NCBI GenBank assembly: GCA_021735285.1
Contig: JAIPHI010000024.1
Span: 1-20,207 of the forward strand
DNA from: Fidelibacterota bacterium
GTDB taxonomy: Bacteria; Fidelibacterota; UBA2242; JAFGTP01
DNA length: 20,207 bases
Direction: 5' to 3'
Both the position numbers and the translations under genes were made by a program. Of this stretch, positions 14,785 through 20,207 are shown piece after piece. Under the pieces are notes generated by a model. That model saw nothing but the letters and a program-made list of their open reading frames with translations, ran no database searches and was not told the origin of the DNA. Each line of letters begins with the position of its first letter. Within the stretch, counting starts at the first letter, position 1.

Positions 14785-16050
14785 TTGGGTTCAACAATAA
14801 CAGAAAAAATACTGGCCAAACATGCCGGCCGGGACAAGGTTAATCCAGGCGACTTAATTACTGCCGAAATTGATACTATCATGTGCCACGATGTAACTAC
14901 CACCCCGGCTATAGATAGGCTGGAAACAAATAATATTAATAAGGTTAAAGACCCGGGCAAAGTAGTTATCATGCCCGATCATTTTATTCCTAATAAGGAT
15001 ATAAAATCAGCAGAGATGGTAGCCCGGATTCGACGCTGGGCTAAGGAGCAGGGAATTGAAAAATTTTACGATCTCGGGAATCACGGAGTATGCCACGCCT
15101 TATTGCCTGAGCAAGGTCATGTGACTCCCGGCTCAACCATTGTATGTGGTGACAGCCATACTTCTACCCATGGCGCTCTAGGTGCCTTTTCGACCGGAAT
15201 TGGCAGTACTGACCTGGCAGCAGCTCTGGCTACCGGAGAGCTGTGGTTTAAGGTTCCGGAGACAATTCTCTTTGATATCAATGGCAAAATGCCTAAAGGT
15301 GTGTATTCCAAAGATATTATTCTGGAGATCATCAGACAAATCGGTGTTGATGGGGCCCTTTACAAAGCAATGGAATTTCAAGGTGAAGTAATTGATGCAC
15401 TGTCAGTGGAAGCCCGCATGACAATCTGTAATATGGCCATTGAAGCCGGAGGAAAATCAGGAATAATTAACCCCGATCAAAAAACTATAGATTATGTTGA
15501 AGCAAGAACGGATCAGGATTATGAAATATTCAAAAGCAATCCTGATTGTGAATATTCTGAGGTGATCAAGATTGATGTATCTAAACTGGAGCCAATTGTA
15601 GCCGTTCCTAGTTTACCAAGTAATGGTAAGCCTGCCAGCGAATTGAAAAATATCGAGATCGATCAGGCCTATTTGGGAAGCTGTACAAACGGTAGAATTG
15701 AAGACTTACGAATAGCTGCTGAAATTTTAAAAGGAGAAACAGTCGCGGATGGAGCCCGCATGATTGTAGTTCCGGCCACTACAGAAATCTGGAAGACGGC
15801 TAATAAAGAAGGTCTTTTGGATATATTCATGGATGCGGGTGCTACAGTATCCACTCCCACTTGTGGAGCCTGCCTGGGCGGGCATATGGGTATTCTGGCA
15901 GCCGGAGAAAAATGTATCAGCTCCACAAATCGTAATTTTGTCGGCCGCATGGGCAGCCCTGATTCTGAGGTCTATTTAAGTAGTCCGGCAACGGTAGCTG
16001 CTTCAGCAATAACAGGTAAAATCACTGATCCTCGAGAGTACCTTGACTAA
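14785..16050 (+). CDS. leuC: 3-isopropylmalate dehydratase, large subunit (TTG start)
   Basis: With LeuD this aconitase-type enzyme isomerises 2- to 3-isopropylmalate and probably also citramalate to 3-methylmalate. The 421-residue length fits the shorter archaeal/bacterial subfamily, against about 466 in E. coli. The [4Fe-4S] ligands are C300 (GSCTNGRIEDL) and C360/C363 (TCGACLGGHMG). GDSHTSTHGALGAFSTGIGS is typical. The start is TTG: an in-frame stop at 14767 excludes a longer form, and the product then reads MGSTITEKILAKHAG, the standard LeuC N-terminus. No good Shine-Dalgarno site is seen. AACCC (14769-14773) can pair with GGGTT (14787-14791) across the start codon. leuD follows after 34 bases. 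Confidence 0.95.
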   Translation: MGSTITEKILAKHAGRDKVNPGDLITAEIDTIMCHDVTTTPAIDRLETNNINKVKDPGKVVIMPDHFIPNKDIKSAEMVARIRRWAKEQGIEKFYDLGNHGVCHALLPEQGHVTPGSTIVCGDSHTSTHGALGAFSTGIGSTDLAAALATGELWFKVPETILFDINGKMPKGVYSKDIILEIIRQIGVDGALYKAMEFQGEVIDALSVEARMTICNMAIEAGGKSGIINPDQKTIDYVEARTDQDYEIFKSNPDCEYSEVIKIDVSKLEPIVAVPSLPSNGKPASELKNIEIDQAYLGSCTNGRIEDLRIAAEILKGETVADGARMIVVPATTEIWKTANKEGLLDIFMDAGATVSTPTCGACLGGHMGILAAGEKCISSTNRNFVGRMGSPDSEVYLSSPATVAASAITGKITDPREYLD

Positions 16051-16084
16051 AAATTATTAAAAAAAACAAATATACGGAGAGAAT

Positions 16085-16579
16085 ATGCAAGGAAAAGCAA
16101 TAGTTTATAAACGCGATCATATTAACACTGACGAAATTATTCCGGCTCGCTATTTAAATACTGACAAAGAAAAAGAATTGGCTGAACATGCAATGGAAGA
16201 CCTGGACAAAAATTTCCTGGATAAAATTGAACCTGGTGATTGGGTAATAGCAGGCAAAGATTTTGGCTGTGGTAGTTCTCGTGAACATGCAGTTTGGGCT
16301 CTACGAGGCGCAGGAGTTCAAGGTGTAATTGCAGACTCTTTTGCCCGAATCTTTTATCGTAATTGCCTTGATAATGGTTTTCTGGCTCTTGAGATTGAAG
16401 CAGCCACCAATAACATTAATAATGGAGACGAACTCAAAATAGATATTGATAATGGAAAAATAATAGATTTATCTCAGGATAAAAAAATGGAATTCAAGCC
16501 CTTACCGGATTTTGCGCAAAAAATGTTGGATTTGGGAGGCTTGATGAACTATATTAAGAATGAATATAATTTTGATTAA
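16085..16579 (+). CDS. leuD: 3-isopropylmalate dehydratase, small subunit
   Basis: LeuD is the swivel-domain subunit that pairs with LeuC and helps select the substrate. The 164-residue protein is of the short type that goes with 420-residue LeuC. It shows INTDEIIPARYLNT (13-26), GKDFGCGSSREHAVWAL and ADSFARIFYRNCLDNGF. The loop YLNT (23-26) lies where family members differ by substrate, for example YLRT in homoaconitases. Here one enzyme may need to take both isopropylmalate and citramalate, which is inference from cimA in the locus. CGGAGAG precedes the ATG. leuB starts 12 bases after the stop. Confidence 0.95.
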   Translation: MQGKAIVYKRDHINTDEIIPARYLNTDKEKELAEHAMEDLDKNFLDKIEPGDWVIAGKDFGCGSSREHAVWALRGAGVQGVIADSFARIFYRNCLDNGFLALEIEAATNNINNGDELKIDIDNGKIIDLSQDKKMEFKPLPDFAQKMLDLGGLMNYIKNEYNFD

Positions 16580-16591
16580 GGAGAAAATGAA

Positions 16592-17650
16592 ATGCCAAAT
16601 AATTACAAAATAGCTGTCATACCTGGCGATGGAACAGGTCCGGAAGTAGTAGCCGAAGGAATAAAAGTCCTCGATGCAGTTCAAAAAGAAGTAGATTTCA
16701 CACTTGATTATGAGGAATATGATTTCGGAGGAGAAAGATATTTGGATACTGGCGAGGTTCTACCGGATTCTGCTCTCGACGAACTAAAGCAATTCGATGC
16801 AGTTTATCTGGGTGCTGTGGGTCATCCCGAGGTTAAGCCTGGAATTTTAGAAAAAGGTTTGCTTTTAAAATTGAGATTCGCACTTGATCTCTATATTAAT
16901 CTGAGGCCTGTAAAATTATACCCTAATGTTTATACCCCAATCAAAGGCAAAGATGCCGAGGATATCGATTTTGTAGTAGTCAGGGAAAATACTGAAGGTT
17001 TATACTCCGGATCCGGTGGTTTTCTCAAAAAAGGTACTCCTGATGAAGTTGCTGTTCAGGAATCATTGAACACCAGAAAAGGTGTAGAACGCACCCTTAG
17101 ATACGCCTTTAATTACACTTTAGCAAGAGACAGGAAAAAGATGTTGACACTATGCGGTAAAACAAATGTGCTAACTTATGCTTTTGACCTCTGGGAAAGA
17201 GCCTTTCATGAAATCGGTGCAGAGGATTATCCGGAAATAAATAGAGACTATGCCCATGTAGATGCCACCTGTATGTGGATGGTGAAGAATCCGGAGTATT
17301 TTGATGTGATTGTTACTGATAATATGTTTGGTGATATCATCACTGATCTGGGTGCTATGGTACAAGGTGGTATGGGAATCGCTGCCGGAGGAAATATTAA
17401 TCCCGAAGGCGTTTCTATGTTTGAACCAATCGGCGGGTCAGCACCAAAATATACAGGCCAAAATAAAATCAATCCTCTGGCTGCAATTAGCGCTGCTCAA
17501 ATGATGGTCAAATCTCTGGGCGAATCAGAAGCCGCTGATAAAATCGAACAGGGCGTGATTCACGCTTGTAAGCAAATGGATAGTATGTCAGCAGGAAAAA
17601 TGGGTTACACTACCGAAGAAGTCGGTGATCTGGTCGCTAACAATATATAA
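16592..17650 (+). CDS. leuB: 3-isopropylmalate dehydrogenase (isocitrate/isopropylmalate dehydrogenase family)
   Basis: LeuB oxidises and decarboxylates 3-isopropylmalate to 4-methyl-2-oxopentanoate and, in the citramalate route, 3-methylmalate to 2-oxobutanoate. The 352-residue product has IPGDGTGPEV, LRFALDLYINLRPVKLYP, VVRENTEGLYSG, GKTNVL and the Mg-binding TDNMFGDIITDLGAMVQGG. The adenosine-binding loop reads GGSAPKYTGQNKINP, with K286 and Y287 where NAD enzymes have Asp-Ile. Lys-Tyr at this place contacts the 2'-phosphate of NADP in E. coli isocitrate dehydrogenase, so NADP use is possible. AAGGAG stands before the ATG. Gene context favours LeuB over isocitrate or tartrate dehydrogenase. 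It is the last gene of the locus. Confidence 0.9.
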   Translation: MPNNYKIAVIPGDGTGPEVVAEGIKVLDAVQKEVDFTLDYEEYDFGGERYLDTGEVLPDSALDELKQFDAVYLGAVGHPEVKPGILEKGLLLKLRFALDLYINLRPVKLYPNVYTPIKGKDAEDIDFVVVRENTEGLYSGSGGFLKKGTPDEVAVQESLNTRKGVERTLRYAFNYTLARDRKKMLTLCGKTNVLTYAFDLWERAFHEIGAEDYPEINRDYAHVDATCMWMVKNPEYFDVIVTDNMFGDIITDLGAMVQGGMGIAAGGNINPEGVSMFEPIGGSAPKYTGQNKINPLAAISAAQMMVKSLGESEAADKIEQGVIHACKQMDSMSAGKMGYTTEEVGDLVANNI

Positions 17651-17738
17651 ATATCATTAGTTACTTGTTTCCAAAATTAGTGATTTATAGAATTTTTTCT
17701 CATCAGGTATAACCTGTTATATATGGGAAATTTCAATT

Positions 17739-17784
17739 ACCTCTCTGGTTATAGAATAACATTTTATAAGTAGAGAGGTTTTCT
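17739..17784 (+). terminator. Probable terminator of the leu genes
   Basis: ACCTCTCT (17739-17746) pairs with AGAGAGGT (17772-17779), followed by TTTTCTATTT. The 25-base loop contains its own small stem, GTTAT and ATAAC. It lies 89 bases after the leuB stop. A smaller dyad CAGGT-ATA-ACCTG sits before it at 17704-17716. Confidence 0.65.
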
Positions 17785-18035
17785 ATTTCTATGAAAGTTT
17801 AGTATATTAGCTTACGAATTTAAAATTGATCAAATAACTTGTATAGCGATTTGCAAAAATTTTGTCTGATGTAGCATAACTATCCTTAGTTGTGGATTTT
17901 CCTGAAGCCTTCAATAGGCTGAAGGAAAAATAGATTTAAATAGTATTTATGATAAATTATATTTACAATTTTATAAGACAACTTATTTGAAAATTGCTAT
18001 AAGCATATTAATTTGGATTAAAAGAAGGGAGTTTT
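17785..18035. other. Intergenic region before the ThuA gene, with a structured element at 17897-17929
   Basis: No ORF of note is present. At 17897-17929 TTTTCCT and GCCT pair with AGGC and AGGAAAA around an internal loop. CCTTCA (17908-17913) can instead pair with TGAAGG (17920-17925), so two folds compete. A candidate promoter for the next gene is AAGACA (17975-17980) and TATAAG (17998-18003) with a 17-base spacer, about 30 bases before the start. The remaining sequence is plain AT-rich DNA. Confidence 0.4.
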
Positions 18036-18803
18036 ATGATGTATATAGATTATCCCAAAGCCTTGTTTATAATTTTGATAGCAATTTTTCTCTGCTCCAT
18101 AGTTCAAGCCGCACAATTTAAAATACTCTTATTTACAGAAACTGAAGGATATCACCATCAATCGATTGCAGAGGGTGTCCAAGCCCTACGCAAACTTTCT
18201 AAAAAGCATAATTTTGCAATGCACTGGACTGAAATTTCATCTATATTTACAGATTCTTCTCTACACGATTATGATGCTGTTGTCTTTTTAAATACCGATG
18301 GTAATGTTCTGAGTAGTGAAGAACAAAAAGGATTGAAAAAATATTATCAAAATGGTAATGGATTTGTGGGAATTCACGGTGCAGCTGCTACTGAATTAGA
18401 ATGGGCTTGGTTTGGGAAAATGATCGGGCGGAAATTTATCATTCATCCGGAAATTCAAACCGCAGAATTAAATGTAACTGATCAAGATTTTCCTGCTACC
18501 TATCATTTGCCGGAAAAAATGATCTGGACCGACGAATGGTACGAATTTGGATCTGAATTATCAGACAATCTAAATTATTTAATTACTGTTGATGAGACAT
18601 CATACAATGCCAAAGCAAAGTGGGAAGATACAAAGGGAGATGGGATGGGTGATTTTCATCCTGTTGCCTGGTATCAAAAATTTGATGGTGGCCGCTCTTT
18701 CTACACAGCTTTGGGACATATTGGCGAAGCTTTCAAAGACCCGGATTTTTTAAAGCATATTTATGGGGGAATTTATTGGGCAGCTTTAGGTATTGAAAAA
18801 TAA
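18036..18803 (+). CDS. Exported ThuA-domain protein (glutamine amidotransferase-like fold)
   Basis: The 255-residue protein starts with a signal peptide: hydrophobic residues 9-23 (ALFIILIAIFLCSIV), with probable cleavage after A25 or A26. The rest is one ThuA-like domain, named for a trehalose utilisation protein and sharing the class I glutamine amidotransferase fold. Typical segments are KILLFTETEGYHHQSI (29-44), FVGIHGAAATE, WTDEWYEF, FHPVAWYQKFDGGRSFYTAL and GHIGEAF. Its substrate is unknown; relatives often sit with genes for sugar degradation, but none is seen here. GAAGGGAG stands four bases before ATG 18036 and seven before a second ATG at 18039, so the second may be the true start. 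It probably acts in the periplasm. The following amidohydrolase gene is 67 bases away. Confidence 0.85.
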   Translation: MMYIDYPKALFIILIAIFLCSIVQAAQFKILLFTETEGYHHQSIAEGVQALRKLSKKHNFAMHWTEISSIFTDSSLHDYDAVVFLNTDGNVLSSEEQKGLKKYYQNGNGFVGIHGAAATELEWAWFGKMIGRKFIIHPEIQTAELNVTDQDFPATYHLPEKMIWTDEWYEFGSELSDNLNYLITVDETSYNAKAKWEDTKGDGMGDFHPVAWYQKFDGGRSFYTALGHIGEAFKDPDFLKHIYGGIYWAALGIEK

Positions 18804-18870
18804 TATTTTGTTGTAGGAAATTAATTATTCTTTTTTACTTCGTTGCGTTAGATTAATAAAAAGGATTAAT

Positions 18871-20207
18871 ATGCTTTGTTTAAAATCGCTAAGTTTTTTT
18901 ACTCTACTCCTCTTTTCACTGGGAACTTTTTGCTACGCCAGAGCTAAAGCCCCTGATGCCAGTCTAGTAATTATAAACGCCAATATCTGGACAGGAAATC
19001 CGGATCAGCCACGAGCAGAGGCTATTAGTATTAAAAATGATAAAATACTGGTAGTGGGCGAGAATACTACTATTAAACAGCATATCACTGAAGAAACAAA
19101 AGTTATCGATGCTGAGGGCAAATTTGTATGTCCCGGATTTACTGATTCCCATGTCCATTTTTTAGAAGGTGGAATGCGGCTGGCTTCAGTTGAATTGAGA
19201 GATGCACAAACACCAGAAGAATTTACTCAGACAATAAAAAACTACGCTGACACACTCCAGCCCGGTACCTGGATTCTGGGCGGTGACTGGGATCATACTA
19301 ACTGGGGTGGCGAGTTGCCCAAACGCTCCTGGATCGATAGTGTCACTCCCGATAATCCGGTTTGGGTTAGCCGGTTGGACGGCCATATGGCTCTGGCCAA
19401 TTCCAAAGCCCTGCAGCTGGCTGGTATAGATGCAAATGCCAGAGATACAGCCGGTGGAACTTTTATCAGAAAAGCCGATGGCTCATTAACCGGCATCCTG
19501 AAAGACAATGCTATGGCCAAAGTGGAATCCATTATTCCGGAACCCAATGACGAATTAAAAATGCGGGCTCTGAAAGCTGCCATGGAGCATGTACTCAGCA
19601 GGGGTATAACCTCAGTTCATCATATGGGTAGCTGGGATGATCTCCGAATCTTTGAAAAAGCAAAAAAAGATAGCTTACTCAAAGTCCGCATCTATGCTGC
19701 TGTTCCAATTCGTACCGCAGCCAAACTGGCTCAAAAAAAAGAAGAGCAGGGCTGGGGTGATGAATGGTTAAAAACCGGTGGCTTAAAAGGATTTGTCGAT
19801 GGCTCGCTGGGTTCTCACACTGCCGCAATGTTCGAACCCTATACTGATGCACCTGATGATTATGGTCTGGTCGTAACTAAAAAGGAAAAGATGTATGAAT
19901 TGGTCAAAAAAGGTGAGAGCATAGGTGCTCAGATCATAGTCCATGCCATCGGTGATCGCGCTAATAATATCATTCTGGATATTTATGAAAAAGTAGCCAA
20001 AGAAAATGGCTCCCGAGATAGAAGATTTCGGGTTGAACACGCCCAGCATTTAATCCCGGAAGACATATCCCGCTTTGCAGAACTGGATGTAATTCCCAGT
20101 ATGCAGCCCTACCATTGCATTGATGATGGTCGCTGGGCCGAGCCGTTGATTGGCAAAGAACGGATGCAAACCATCCATGCATACCGATCTTTACTTGAAA
20201 ATAATGC
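18871..20207 (+). CDS. Exported YtcJ-type amidohydrolase (amidohydrolase_3 family), partial
   Basis: The reading frame is open from ATG 18871 to the window edge, giving about 445 residues of a family usually near 530-560; the C-terminus is missing. The N-terminus MLCLKSLSFFTLLLFSLGT continues FCYARA, a signal peptide probably cut after CYA or ARA. The metallo-hydrolase marks are HVH (H94, H96) in GFTDSHVHFLEGG, VDGSLGSHTAAMFEPYTDAP, VHAIGDRAN (H358) and RVEHAQHL (H390). The N-terminal ANIWTG and VIDAEGKFVCPGF form the small beta domain of the superfamily. AAGGA precedes the ATG. The substrate is unknown; relatives are only loosely annotated as amidohydrolases. It probably shares a transcript with the ThuA gene upstream, and both products would be exported. 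Confidence 0.9.
   Translation, partial: MLCLKSLSFFTLLLFSLGTFCYARAKAPDASLVIINANIWTGNPDQPRAEAISIKNDKILVVGENTTIKQHITEETKVIDAEGKFVCPGFTDSHVHFLEGGMRLASVELRDAQTPEEFTQTIKNYADTLQPGTWILGGDWDHTNWGGELPKRSWIDSVTPDNPVWVSRLDGHMALANSKALQLAGIDANARDTAGGTFIRKADGSLTGILKDNAMAKVESIIPEPNDELKMRALKAAMEHVLSRGITSVHHMGSWDDLRIFEKAKKDSLLKVRIYAAVPIRTAAKLAQKKEEQGWGDEWLKTGGLKGFVDGSLGSHTAAMFEPYTDAPDDYGLVVTKKEKMYELVKKGESIGAQIIVHAIGDRANNIILDIYEKVAKENGSRDRRFRVEHAQHLIPEDISRFAELDVIPSMQPYHCIDDGRWAEPLIGKERMQTIHAYRSLLENN

Noticed and set aside
18036..18095. Lipoprotein signal for the ThuA protein (Cys at residue 20)
   Set aside because: The residues before the Cys (IFL) do not fit a lipobox, which needs a small residue at -1. A normal signal peptidase I site after A25 or A26 fits better.

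Overview
The window comes from an AT-rich bacterial chromosome. It holds the 5' end of a 16S rRNA gene, ribosomal protein genes, leucine/isoleucine/valine biosynthesis, and two exported proteins that look Gram-negative in style. I see no phage, IS element, CRISPR array or tRNA. The phylum cannot be fixed from sequence alone. Gene content and the 16S fragment would fit the FCB/Calditrichota/Marinimicrobia neighbourhood, but that is a weak inference.

Layout. (1) 1-104, minus strand: the 5' end of 16S rRNA, with a consensus-like promoter at 197-227. (2) 478-5472, plus strand: a B12-binding radical SAM protein fused to DUF2344, ribonuclease G, then ribosomal proteins L21 and L27, ending in a clear intrinsic terminator. 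This is a known conserved neighbourhood. (3) 5621-5887: a short carboxymuconolactone-decarboxylase-like protein without the catalytic cysteines. (4) 6098-17650: a branched-chain amino acid locus, ilvD-ilvB-ilvN-ilvC-cimA-leuA, then after a 126-base structured gap leuC-leuD-leuB, ending in a hairpin terminator. (5) 18036 to the window end: an exported ThuA-domain protein and an exported YtcJ-type amidohydrolase that runs off the edge.

The locus makes a self-contained pathway. CimA condenses pyruvate with acetyl-CoA to citramalate, and LeuCD and LeuB can carry it to 2-oxobutanoate. IlvBN, IlvC and IlvD then make the keto acids for valine and isoleucine, and LeuA plus LeuCDB extend the valine precursor to leucine. 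Isoleucine can therefore be made without threonine deaminase, which is absent here. The final transaminase is also absent.

The best find is an attenuator in front of ilvD. A candidate promoter is followed by a 30-codon leader peptide in which 15 residues are Ile, Leu or Val, with a run of six. An antiterminator stem whose left arm overlaps the leader stop codon competes with a Rho-independent terminator. A second hairpin with a related arm sequence lies just before the ilvD ribosome binding site. Other points of interest: IlvC has an acidic cofactor loop suggesting NADH, while LeuB carries the Lys-Tyr pair of NADP-type isocitrate dehydrogenases, the reverse of the usual cofactors. leuC starts with TTG inside a small hairpin, and the 16S gene has three mismatches to the common 27F primer site.
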